A DNA stretch of 64,000 nt from Acinetobacter sp. CFCC 10889. GTDB taxonomy: Bacteria; Pseudomonadota; Gammaproteobacteria; Pseudomonadales; Moraxellaceae. The notes beneath the pieces were generated by a model. The model saw only the letters and a program-made list of their open reading frames with translations. It was not told the origin of the DNA and made no database searches. The stretch covers positions 1 to 64,000 of the forward strand of contig NZ_LQXQ01000024.1 in NCBI RefSeq assembly GCF_003268395.1. Reading direction: 5' to 3'. The position numbers and the translations under genes are program-made. Below, one piece after another: positions 56,180 through 64,000 of the stretch (position 1 is its first letter; each line of letters starts with the position of its first letter).

Positions 56180-56198
56180 CATCTAGTCATGCTAGATG
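56180..56198 (+). other. hairpin in the cstA leader
   Basis: CATCTAG-TCATG-CTAGATG, a perfect 7-bp stem about 150 bases before cstA, with no T run. It may be a leader structure; no riboswitch class recognised. Confidence 0.35.
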
Positions 56199-56344
56199 GG
56201 CATATTAAAACCAATTTGTATGCCAAAGTCGTAGATGAAAATAAAAAATCAAGGAGTAGAGTCACAAGGGAAAAGGATCACACAAACTGTATTACGTAAA
56301 TAAAAACAAAGGAATTGCTTTTGTAATCAAGATGTGAGGTATGA

Positions 56345-58447
56345 ATGGAAAATATTCAGAAAAAATCAGGACCTTTATCAAAACTGATTTGGGTCATCGT
56401 TGCGATCATAGGCGCAATCTCGTTTGGAATTTTAGCTGTAAGTCGGGGAGAGCATGTTAATGCAGTGTGGCTGGTATTAGCCGCAATCTGTGTGTATAGC
56501 ATTGCCTACCGTTTTTATAGTTTATTTATTGCCAATAAAGTCTTTGAACTTAATCCCAGACGTCTGACGCCTGCACACCGTCTTGCAGATGGCTTGGATT
56601 ATGTTCCCACCAATAAATATGTGTTATTTGGACATCATTTTGCAGCCATTGCAGGTGCAGGGCCTTTGGTTGGTCCGATCCTTGCGGCGCAAATGGGTTA
56701 TTTACCCGGTACGATTTGGCTTTTGGTCGGTGTGGTACTTGCAGGTGCTGTACAGGATTTTCTGGTTTTATTTATCTCTACCCGTCGTGATGGTCGTTCA
56801 CTCGGTGAGATGGCAAAACAGGAACTCGGTTCATTTGCAGGTGTGATCGTCATGCTTGGTGCTTTGGGGGTAATGATCATTATCCTTGCAGTATTGGCGT
56901 TGGTGGTGGTGAAAGCATTGGCACATAGCCCGTGGGGTGTTTTCAGTATTGCAGCAACGATTCCGATTGCTATTTTTATGGGCATTTATATGCGTTATCT
57001 CCGCCCGGGGAAAATTGCAGAAGTGTCGATTATTGGCTTTGTGTTGATGATGGCTGCCATTATTTATGGTGGTGATGTTGCTGCGCATCCATATTGGGGA
57101 CCATTCTTTACATTAACAGGTACGCAGTTAACGTGGGCATTGATCATTTATGGTTTTATTGCTTCAGTTCTGCCTGTTTGGTTGTTGTTGGCACCACGTG
57201 ATTATTTATCAACTTTCTTAAAAATTGGTGTAATTGCAGGTTTGGCAATTGGTATCATGGTTGCCATGCCAATGTTGAAAATGCCGTCTACAACGCATTT
57301 TATTGATGGTACAGGTCCTGTTTTTGCAGGCTCTATGTTCCCATTCTTGTTCATTACCATTGCCTGTGGTGCGATTTCAGGTTTCCATGCATTGGTATCC
57401 TCAGGTACGACCCCAAAATTGGTCGACAATGAAGTGAACATTCGTGTCATCGGTTATGGTGGTATGTTGATGGAATCATTTGTCGCAGTGATGGCAATGA
57501 TTTGTGCAACTGTCCTTGAGCCTGGTGTGTATTTTGCCATTAATGCGCCTGCTGCGGTGCTTGGTACAACGGTTGAATCTGCTTCTGAAGCCGTGCGTAA
57601 TCTGGGTTTTGTTGTTACACCTGAAGCCTTGACTTTACTTGCTAAAGAAGTTGGTGAATCGACGATTTTATCCCGTACCGGTGGTGCACCTACTTTTGCA
57701 ATTGGTATGGCACATATCATTACGGAAATTTTTAATAACCGTTCAATGATGGCATTTTGGTATCACTTTGCAATTTTGTTTGAAGCATTATTTATCTTGA
57801 CTGCGGTGGACGCAGGTACACGTGCATGTCGTTTCATGGTGCAAGATACTGTGGGAATCGTAGTTCCTGCGCTTAAAAACTCACATAATTTTGTGGGAAA
57901 TATGCTTGGAACTGCAGTTGCAGTCGCAGGTTGGGGCTTCTTTGTTTATCAAGGTGTGGTTGATCCGCTCGGTGGTATTAACAGTCTATGGCCGTTATTT
58001 GGTATTGGTAACCAAATGCTTGCGGCAATGGCGTTAACGCTTGGTACAGTGATTTTGTTCAAGATGAAGAAAGAGAAATATGTTTGGGTGACAATTCTCC
58101 CAACGATTTTCTTGATTATCACCTGTATGACAGCAGGTTGGCAAAAAATCTTCCATGAAAATCCGAAGATTGGTTTCTTGGCACAAGCCAATAAATTCTC
58201 TGATGCGATTGCCAAAGGTGAAATTTTAAAACCTGCGAAAACACTTGAAGAAATGCAAACCATTGTATTATCCAATCAAATTAATGCAGCGCTTTGTGCA
58301 TTCTTTATGATTGTGGCGATTATTATGATTATTGCTGCGATTGGGGTGATTCGCCGTGCCTTGGCAAGTCCGACACCTACTGTAAATGAAGCGCCTGCGG
58401 TATATGCAGACCCTGAAGATACAGTTGTGACTTCGGCGAAACATTAA
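56345..58447 (+). CDS. cstA: carbon starvation protein A (CstA)
   Basis: A 700-aa inner-membrane transporter with about 17 helices, of the CstA/BtsT family that imports pyruvate and possibly peptides during starvation. Family marks include GHHFAAIAGAGPLVGPILAAQ near 96 and FHALVSSGTTPKLVDNE near 345. The length equals that of E. coli CstA. The small partner gene follows 19 bases after the stop. In enterobacteria cstA is activated by CRP; a Vfr site is not evident here. Confidence 0.92.
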   Translation: MENIQKKSGPLSKLIWVIVAIIGAISFGILAVSRGEHVNAVWLVLAAICVYSIAYRFYSLFIANKVFELNPRRLTPAHRLADGLDYVPTNKYVLFGHHFAAIAGAGPLVGPILAAQMGYLPGTIWLLVGVVLAGAVQDFLVLFISTRRDGRSLGEMAKQELGSFAGVIVMLGALGVMIIILAVLALVVVKALAHSPWGVFSIAATIPIAIFMGIYMRYLRPGKIAEVSIIGFVLMMAAIIYGGDVAAHPYWGPFFTLTGTQLTWALIIYGFIASVLPVWLLLAPRDYLSTFLKIGVIAGLAIGIMVAMPMLKMPSTTHFIDGTGPVFAGSMFPFLFITIACGAISGFHALVSSGTTPKLVDNEVNIRVIGYGGMLMESFVAVMAMICATVLEPGVYFAINAPAAVLGTTVESASEAVRNLGFVVTPEALTLLAKEVGESTILSRTGGAPTFAIGMAHIITEIFNNRSMMAFWYHFAILFEALFILTAVDAGTRACRFMVQDTVGIVVPALKNSHNFVGNMLGTAVAVAGWGFFVYQGVVDPLGGINSLWPLFGIGNQMLAAMALTLGTVILFKMKKEKYVWVTILPTIFLIITCMTAGWQKIFHENPKIGFLAQANKFSDAIAKGEILKPAKTLEEMQTIVLSNQINAALCAFFMIVAIIMIIAAIGVIRRALASPTPTVNEAPAVYADPEDTVVTSAKH

Positions 58448-58466
58448 TGCTTGAGAGGTGAGTCAG

Positions 58467-58751
58467 ATGAATCTTAAATTTGCCAAAAGTGGTAAAACGG
58501 TGATTTATAAAATCATCAAGATGACCATCATGTCGCAAAAAGACTTGATTTTTAATCCAAAAAACTGGTCGAGAATCGCAACGTTGTGGACGCGTTTACA
58601 GCAGAGTTTTCGCTTAATGGTCGGTGTTCCTGATTATCAAAATTATTTGGAACACATGAAAAAAAATCATCCTGATCTGGATGTGATGGATGAAAAAACT
58701 TTTCATCGTTATTGTGTCGATGCTCGCTATCCATCTGCGAAAGGTGTTTGA
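58467..58751 (+). CDS. YbdD/YjiX-family protein (DUF466)
   Basis: A 94-aa member of the small family encoded beside CstA/BtsT transporters and needed for their activity in E. coli. The core reads GVPDYQNYLEHMKKNHPDLDVMDEKTFHRYCVDARY, as in YjiX. The N-terminus is longer than in E. coli and the usual C-terminal Cys pair is missing. The ATG at 58467 has a GAGGTGA site; a later ATG at 58530 would give a protein nearer the usual length. Confidence 0.85.
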   Translation: MNLKFAKSGKTVIYKIIKMTIMSQKDLIFNPKNWSRIATLWTRLQQSFRLMVGVPDYQNYLEHMKKNHPDLDVMDEKTFHRYCVDARYPSAKGV

Positions 58752-58791
58752 AGAAGTGTCCGTGTTGATGAATTTGTAAAGTTTTAAAGAG

Positions 58792-58817
58792 AACGGCATT
58801 TTAGGATGCCGTTTTTT
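58792..58817 (+). terminator. terminator of the cstA operon
   Basis: Stem AACGGCAT/ATGCCGTT, loop TTTAGG, then T run. Confidence 0.85.
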
Positions 58818-58994
58818 ACATCTAATGATTGGGTCATATTTATATAATTTTATGTGGGGTTGTGTCTTTTAATGGGTTCACAATGCCACTTATGCTAGTT
58901 ATACCATTTGATTAAAGTTGGATAATATAAATTAAAGATTTGTACAGACTCGATATACATTGAAAGGTTTAAATTGCTTTGCGTAGTTGATGCC

Positions 58995-59088
58995 TCACTT
59001 TTGAAGGATCAAAAGTGACAAAAATCCTTTGTTGGGCAAAGGGTTCATCCATGAAGCCCTTGCCCAACATGGCGACATCCATGTCGCC
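58995..59088. repeat. composite repeat of three hairpins
   Basis: Three inverted repeats lie in tandem: TCACTTTTGA/TCAAAAGTGA (58995-59018), a 19-bp imperfect stem starting TGTTGGGCAA (59030-59069) and GGCGACAT-CC-ATGTCGCC (59071-59088). The last two share a CC loop flanked by AT. The block is GC-rich against its surroundings and has no coding frame, which is typical of REP-like intergenic elements. Confidence 0.65.
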
Positions 59089-59361
59089 TGACGAGATAGC
59101 ATATGTGATTTTGAAGTCAATGAAACAATTGATTTATTTGTATTCTATTACTTTCCAAAATAGATATTATGCAGATTACAGATGAAGAAAATTTATTCAT
59201 CTGATTTTTTTAAGACTTCTGCGATGTCAACATAGCGCTCAAACTAGTTGAGCTATACATCAACAGTATAAAGTAGGAATAGCCATTGTATTCGCTTTGA
59301 GTATTCCCTAAAACCGTGTATGTTAATCAAATTGCTTAAAATTTTTATTGGGGAATAAAAG

Positions 59362-60321
59362 GTGATTTGGGGAACAGCAGCGCAAAAAGTGTCACAACAA
59401 AATCATACAGATGAGCATTTGGATTTAGCCATATATTACCCAAAAATTGATGCATTTTTAACACAAATCAACAGTATCATTTTAGATAAGCAACAACAAA
59501 CCAAACTCGCATTATGCAGCCTGCTTGCAAGTGGGCATTTACTGTTTGAAGACTTGCCGGGATTGGGGAAAACCACATTGGCGAGTAGCTTGTCACGCCT
59601 TGCAGGATTGGATTTTCAACGTATCCAATTTACCAATGATATGCTTGCAAGTGATGTAATCGGCATCAATATGTTCAATCAAAAAGAACATCAATTTGAG
59701 TTTAAATATGGTCCAATTTTCACGCAAATTTTACTTGCAGATGAAATTAACCGTTGCAGTCCAAAAACTCAAAGTGCGCTGTTAGAGGCAATGGAGGAGG
59801 GCAACGTCACAGTTGATGGTACACGCTATGAGTTGCCCAAACCGTTTTGGGTAATTGCCACACAAAATCCACTCTTTCAAAGCGGCACATACAGCCTGCC
59901 TGAGTCACAGCTTGATCGCTTCTTAATGCGTTTGTCCTTGGGCTATCCTTCACGGGCTGCGGAAAAAAACTTATTACAACAAGATTCAAGGCATCATTTA
60001 ATCGGGTTATTGCAATCTGTATTTGAACAGCAGGAAATTTTGCAATTACAAAGTCATGTCAATAAAATTGCAATCAATGATTTGGTTTTTGATTATATGC
60101 TTGATTTGGCAGAAGAAACTCGAAAAGGTCGTCATGGGCTATCCACACGTGGACTTTTGGCATTAAAGAAAGCCGCACAAGCGTATGCGCTGATTGAAAA
60201 ACGTCAATTTGTCATTGTGGATGATGTACAAGCAGTCTTTGTTGCTGTGGCATCTCATCGAATTGGATTGGGCGAAGCCGAAACACAGGCATTGATGCAA
60301 AAAGTCGCTGTGAAAGGTTAA
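59362..60321 (+). CDS. MoxR-family AAA+ ATPase
   Basis: A 319-aa chaperone-like ATPase. Walker A is DLPGLGKTT near residue 68, Walker B ILLADEINR and sensor region ATQNP follow. MoxR proteins help assemble complexes with metal cofactors or VWA partners, and typically head operons with DUF58 and transglutaminase genes, as here. The GTG start at 59362 has a GGGGAA site ten bases upstream. The next gene begins 11 bases after its stop. Confidence 0.9.
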   Translation: MIWGTAAQKVSQQNHTDEHLDLAIYYPKIDAFLTQINSIILDKQQQTKLALCSLLASGHLLFEDLPGLGKTTLASSLSRLAGLDFQRIQFTNDMLASDVIGINMFNQKEHQFEFKYGPIFTQILLADEINRCSPKTQSALLEAMEEGNVTVDGTRYELPKPFWVIATQNPLFQSGTYSLPESQLDRFLMRLSLGYPSRAAEKNLLQQDSRHHLIGLLQSVFEQQEILQLQSHVNKIAINDLVFDYMLDLAEETRKGRHGLSTRGLLALKKAAQAYALIEKRQFVIVDDVQAVFVAVASHRIGLGEAETQALMQKVAVKG

Positions 60322-60332
60322 TAGGGCTGAGC

Positions 60333-61295
60333 ATGCTAAGAGAAAGGTTTGTCCGATGGCTGCATTTACGTTTTCGCTACACAGGCATCCGTACTTTAAA
60401 ACAAAATGAAGTCTTGGTTTTTATTTACCAACAAGGTTTTTTGTATTTGGTATTGATTCTTATCACATTTATAGCAGGGGTCAATTATGCCAATAACCTG
60501 ATTTTAGGTTTTTGCTTTTTAATCAGTGCAATTTTGTGTATCAGTTTTTATTTAAGTTTTAAGCAATTACATGGCGTAAGCCTTGAAGTGATTGTGGATG
60601 AAGTTGGCAAGGTCAATGAAGTATTTAAGGTCAAAATTATTTTGCAGCAAGCACAGGCAAGTGCAAAATATTTAAATTTTAAAATCAGTGATATTAAGCA
60701 TCCAAAATTGAACAATACTGACGCTAAAAATTCAGTGAATGCGTCACAAATCCAATCTGTGCTTTTTCAAGAAAAACAACAAAGCGTTGAAATTCATTTG
60801 ATGCCTGATCAACGTGGTCAATTTCAAATTCCACCGATTCAAATTTATTCAACTTATCCACTCGGCTTAGTCCGTGCTTGGACTTATATTTATTTAACCG
60901 AAAATTATTGGATTGCGCCTGAAGCCAAAGCATTTTCACAAAATTTTCAGCACTATTCCAATACAGGTGAGCCTGATTTGGATGAGTTTAAAGAGCTGAG
61001 AAATTTTAAATCAGGCGATTCTCTGCAAAGTATTTCATGGAAACAAGCTGCACGAGGGCAAGGATTATTTGTTAAACAGTTTGAAGATTTGGTCGATACG
61101 CATGTGATGCAAATTGAATATAGTAAAATGCCAAGTGGCGACCATGAAGAAAAACTCAGCTTTATGATGGAATTGGTGGATCAATGTGAACAGTCCCAAA
61201 CGCCGTATAGTGTGATTTTACCGCATGCACAAACTGAAAATGGTGTTGGAGAACGACATTATATTCAGGTCAAAACCTTATTGGCACAGGCATAG
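60333..61295 (+). CDS. DUF58 domain protein
   Basis: A 320-aa protein with two membrane helices near 33-75 and a DUF58 (VWA-like) domain near 205-290. The domain is recognised by PDLDEFKELRNFKSGDSLQSISWKQAARG. It is the usual middle member of MoxR-DUF58-TgpA clusters. Its function is unknown; it probably works at the inner membrane with the flanking gene products. Spacing to both neighbours is under 15 bases. Confidence 0.88.
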   Translation: MLRERFVRWLHLRFRYTGIRTLKQNEVLVFIYQQGFLYLVLILITFIAGVNYANNLILGFCFLISAILCISFYLSFKQLHGVSLEVIVDEVGKVNEVFKVKIILQQAQASAKYLNFKISDIKHPKLNNTDAKNSVNASQIQSVLFQEKQQSVEIHLMPDQRGQFQIPPIQIYSTYPLGLVRAWTYIYLTENYWIAPEAKAFSQNFQHYSNTGEPDLDEFKELRNFKSGDSLQSISWKQAARGQGLFVKQFEDLVDTHVMQIEYSKMPSGDHEEKLSFMMELVDQCEQSQTPYSVILPHAQTENGVGERHYIQVKTLLAQA

Positions 61296-61306
61296 GGGCG
61301 GTGTAT

Positions 61307-63307
61307 ATGAACAAATCCATTCAAATTTCCATACTTTGTGCACTGAGTTTTATTTGGCTAGCGCAAGTTGCGTTTATGCCGATTGCATTGTCGATTTTAT
61401 TTTTGATCAGTCTGATCGGTTTGGCAGTGTATTATCATAAGAAAAATCAACATGAAATTTTTGATTTTCCGAAATATCCCAAAATTATTTTTGCAGTCTT
61501 CGCTTTAATTATTGTCTATGTTGATGCTCGCACATTTTTAGGTGTGGAGGCAGGGACTGCGGTTTTAGCGACATTTTTATTTGCTAAAGCCTTAGAGACT
61601 AAGAGCAAGCGGGATTTTATTATCCTGTTCAATTTTGCTCTGTTTGTCAGTGCAAGCTTATTTTTACATAGCCAAGCTTTTTGGATGGCGCTACTGGTTT
61701 TATGTTGTTTAATCAGTTGTTTGGTGGGTTTGTATCGGGTGCAGACAGCAAATTTTGTCACTGCACAACCTGTATTGCAATCACTCAAAACCGATTCTTT
61801 GCATATTCTTAAATTCATTAGTTTGGCACTGCCATTTTTTATTTTATTATTCCTGTTTTTCCCACGCTTACCACCACTTTGGCAGATCCCGATTCCACAA
61901 AATAAAGCAGTGACAGGACTGAGTGATAGTATGTCACCTGGGGATATTGCTGAGCTTTCACAATCAAGTGCTTTGGCTTTTCGTGTGATTGGAAATATGC
62001 AACAACTGCCACAACGTTCTGAGTTGTATTGGCGAGCGATGGTTTTGGATCACTATGATGGAACACGTTGGACAAGTAGTTTTATTAATCAACAGGCGAA
62101 ATCATCTCAATCTTTTGCGCCAAATACAGGATTTCATTATCAATATTTAGCAAGTGATCCAAGTCAACAATGGATTACTGCCTTAGAAAAATCGGTACCT
62201 ATAGAGAATAAATTTATTTTACGTGAAGATTGGTCAATTGTTCCAAGACGTATGGTCCAACGTACCCAACCTATTCAATTGCAATGGATTGGCAATGATG
62301 TAGCTGATGTACAAAATGCTGCGACAAGCCAACATATTTTAAAAAATAGTTTGAATTATCCACTAAAAAATGATGTCCAAGCGCAAAAGTTTGCGCAAAG
62401 TTTATATCAACAAAGCCAACATGATCCTGAAACGTATATCAATAATCTATTAAATTGGTACAAACAGGAAAAATTCGTTTATACCCTTGTACCTGGAAAA
62501 CTTGGAAACAATCGTATTGATGAGTTTTTATTTCAATCAAAACAGGGCTTTTGTGAACATTATGCCTCAAGCTTTGTATTGCTGATGCGTTATGTGGGAA
62601 TTCCTGCCCGTGTGGTGACAGGTTATCAAGGTGGGGAATTCGCCCCTGATCGACAAAGTTGGGAAGTACGTCAACTTGATGCACATGCATGGACGGAAGT
62701 TTATGTACAAGGGAAGTGGCATCGTATTGATCCGACAGCCATGATTGCACCAATGCGGATTGACAATGGTATGCAAAATATGATGAGTGATGACCAAGCG
62801 ATTTTTGGTGATGCTGATTATTCAAACTTAAAATTACAACATTTGTCGATTTTGCGTAATTTAAGGGTGTGGAGTGATTACGCAAGCTTTCAATGGCAAA
62901 GTAAAGTGGTAGGTTATGATGTTGATAAACAAAATAGTTGGATGAGAAAACTTGGCTTAACATCGAGTTATAGCTTTGGTTTGGTTCTGATTTTTGGCGT
63001 GATGGGGTTGTTATTATTGTATTGGGGAATCAGTAAATTTTTAAGCACTCGAAAAATTTCGACTGTAGAGCGATTCATTTTAAAATTTAATGATCAATTG
63101 GAAATGGCTGATCAAAAAGTGGCATCTGAAACCTTTCAACAATGGATGATTCGCCTGTCTCAACAATCTCCGCAATCTGAATGTTTTATGCAAACCAATC
63201 AAATTTTTCAAAAAATGGTATATTTAGCTGATGAAAATCAGGAAGATATCCAACAATTTAAAATTTTGCTTAAAGAGTGTGCGAATGAGTTGCGGAGAAG
63301 AAATTAA
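61307..63307 (+). CDS. tgpA: TgpA-type membrane transglutaminase
   Basis: A 666-aa inner-membrane protein. Five to six N-terminal helices (about 5-185) form the TgpA domain. A periplasmic transglutaminase core follows with triad Cys416 (GFCEHYAS), His460 (DAHAWTEVY) and Asp475 (HRIDPTA). One more helix lies near 555-575, with a short cytosolic tail. In Pseudomonas the homologue TgpA is essential and sits in the same MoxR-DUF58 cluster. Its substrate is not settled. The ATG at 61307 has an AGGGGCGG ribosome site. Confidence 0.9.
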   Translation: MNKSIQISILCALSFIWLAQVAFMPIALSILFLISLIGLAVYYHKKNQHEIFDFPKYPKIIFAVFALIIVYVDARTFLGVEAGTAVLATFLFAKALETKSKRDFIILFNFALFVSASLFLHSQAFWMALLVLCCLISCLVGLYRVQTANFVTAQPVLQSLKTDSLHILKFISLALPFFILLFLFFPRLPPLWQIPIPQNKAVTGLSDSMSPGDIAELSQSSALAFRVIGNMQQLPQRSELYWRAMVLDHYDGTRWTSSFINQQAKSSQSFAPNTGFHYQYLASDPSQQWITALEKSVPIENKFILREDWSIVPRRMVQRTQPIQLQWIGNDVADVQNAATSQHILKNSLNYPLKNDVQAQKFAQSLYQQSQHDPETYINNLLNWYKQEKFVYTLVPGKLGNNRIDEFLFQSKQGFCEHYASSFVLLMRYVGIPARVVTGYQGGEFAPDRQSWEVRQLDAHAWTEVYVQGKWHRIDPTAMIAPMRIDNGMQNMMSDDQAIFGDADYSNLKLQHLSILRNLRVWSDYASFQWQSKVVGYDVDKQNSWMRKLGLTSSYSFGLVLIFGVMGLLLLYWGISKFLSTRKISTVERFILKFNDQLEMADQKVASETFQQWMIRLSQQSPQSECFMQTNQIFQKMVYLADENQEDIQQFKILLKECANELRRRN

Positions 63308-63350
63308 TACTTGTCAGATGACAGAAAAATGAATACTATGTTTTCACATT

Positions 63351-63427
<77 letters not shown>

Positions 63428-63456
63428 AGATTTTTATTGATGTATATCAATAATAT

Positions 63457-63490
63457 AAGGGCAAAATTGTAATGATTTTGCCCTGTTTTT
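63457..63490 (+). terminator. terminator after tRNA-Val
   Basis: Stem GGGCAAAAT/ATTTTGCCC, loop of seven bases, then TGTTTTT, 30 bases after the tRNA. Confidence 0.75.
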
Positions 63491-63561
63491 ATGTCAAATA
63501 GGTCAGCTTTGAGTAATCAAAATACTCAAAATTTGCATTAAAAACTGCTTTATATTTCGCT

Positions 63562-63616
63562 TTTGGGCGCCAAATTTGAAGAACGTATGGGTCTTTAAGG
63601 ATTTTGGTGCCCAAAT
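63562..63616. repeat. imperfect inverted repeat before integrase
   Basis: TTTGGGCGCCAAAT (63562-63575) faces ATTTTGGTGCCCAAA (63601-63615). A second repeat TTGAGTA/TACTCAA lies at 63509-63529. Both could be integrase or excisionase binding sites near the attachment site. Confidence 0.45.
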
Positions 63617-63646
63617 TACGGCCCCAAATATTTAGAGTTAGTAATT

Positions 63647-64000
63647 ATGCAAAAACCTGTCAAACGTGGCAATGCCTGGCGCATCCAAGTCAAATACAAA
63701 CATCTCCGTGATGCAGCTACTCGCGATACTCCTGAAGAATGCACTCAATGGGCATATAAACGCCTAATAGAATTGCAACTTGAATATGAAAAAGAACTAG
63801 AAAATCTGAATAAACCTAAATGTACCTTACGTGAGCTTTTCCACCTCTATTATGAAAAGTGTGGCCAATTCAAAAAAAGCAAAGAATATACACGTAATCA
63901 TCTAAAGTGGCTTGATCGTTACTATGGCGATCTAGTTGATAAATCTATTCATGAAATCACACCAAAACTTATTACAGAAAATCGTGATAGACGTTTGAAG
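63647..64000 (+). CDS. tyrosine-type phage/island integrase, partial
   Basis: The first 118 codons of a gene that runs past the window edge. The N-terminus (VKRGNAWRIQVKYKHLRDAATRDTPEEC) is an arm-type DNA-binding domain of phage integrases. It is followed by a core-binding helical domain (LRELFHLYYEKCGQFKKSKEYTRNHL). The catalytic domain would lie outside. It starts 220 bases after tRNA-Val, the classical position for an element inserted in a tRNA gene, so a prophage or genomic island should extend to the right. A TAGAG stretch serves as ribosome site. Confidence 0.85.
   Translation, partial: MQKPVKRGNAWRIQVKYKHLRDAATRDTPEECTQWAYKRLIELQLEYEKELENLNKPKCTLRELFHLYYEKCGQFKKSKEYTRNHLKWLDRYYGDLVDKSIHEITPKLITENRDRRLK

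Overview
The window looks like chromosome of an Acinetobacter species. It is AT-rich and its single-copy genes are typical of that genus: a Vfr/CRP gene paired with an OsmC gene, LpoP/PBP1b, a family 2A encapsulin locus, EpmB/EF-P, RlmKL, and a MoxR-DUF58-TgpA cluster. Most of it is ordinary core genome. Accessory material is limited to a MITE-like element near 9.4 kb, a hairpin repeat near 59 kb, and a tRNA-Val followed by an integrase gene that runs off the right edge.

Layout. 0.1-4.7 kb: a small hypothetical gene, glyoxalase II, a TonB-dependent receptor behind a probable Fur site, and a small lipoprotein. 4.9-9.4 kb: a lone GspE/PilB-type ATPase, then an OB-fold stress protein with a QseBC-like two-component pair. 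9.4-11.5 kb: a 338-bp non-coding element with terminal inverted repeats and a perfect 7-bp target duplication, a hypothetical gene, a short hemP gene with a strong Fur box, and a Nudix-ThiE-like fusion. 11.5-19 kb: lpoP-mrcB (cell-wall synthase and its activator), nadK-yeaC, ybiB, dctA. 19.3-26.1 kb: acyl-CoA dehydrogenase, aldo-keto reductase, vfr/osmC, a frameshifted M23 peptidase, and an HxlR regulator divergent from an SDR gene and a frameshifted flavodoxin-like gene.

26.2-31.1 kb holds the most notable system: a family 2A encapsulin shell gene overlapping a cysteine desulfurase that carries a long low-complexity N-terminal extension (the cargo), with a rhodanese upstream and a divergent serine O-acetyltransferase. 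Together these link cysteine synthesis, sulfur extraction and sulfur storage in a protein compartment.

31.4-50 kb: clpB with a sigma-32-type promoter, trmB, rnz, an unrecognised 514-residue protein followed by an RtcR regulator that has no rtcBA beside it, PaiB, a TerA-like protein, a small hydrolase, yaaA, an HD phosphohydrolase, rlmKL, a LysE exporter and rpmE. 50-58.8 kb: a FimX-like degenerate c-di-GMP protein with a PilZ-domain partner, epmB divergent from efp, and cstA with its small partner. 59.3-63.3 kb: MoxR-DUF58-TgpA, followed by tRNA-Val and the start of an integrated element.

Two genes (the M23 peptidase and the flavodoxin-like gene) are each broken by a single-base shift. The first lies in an 8-base homopolymer and the second near a short A run, so assembly error must be excluded before they are called pseudogenes. 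All functional calls rest on motif and family recognition by eye; no searches were run.
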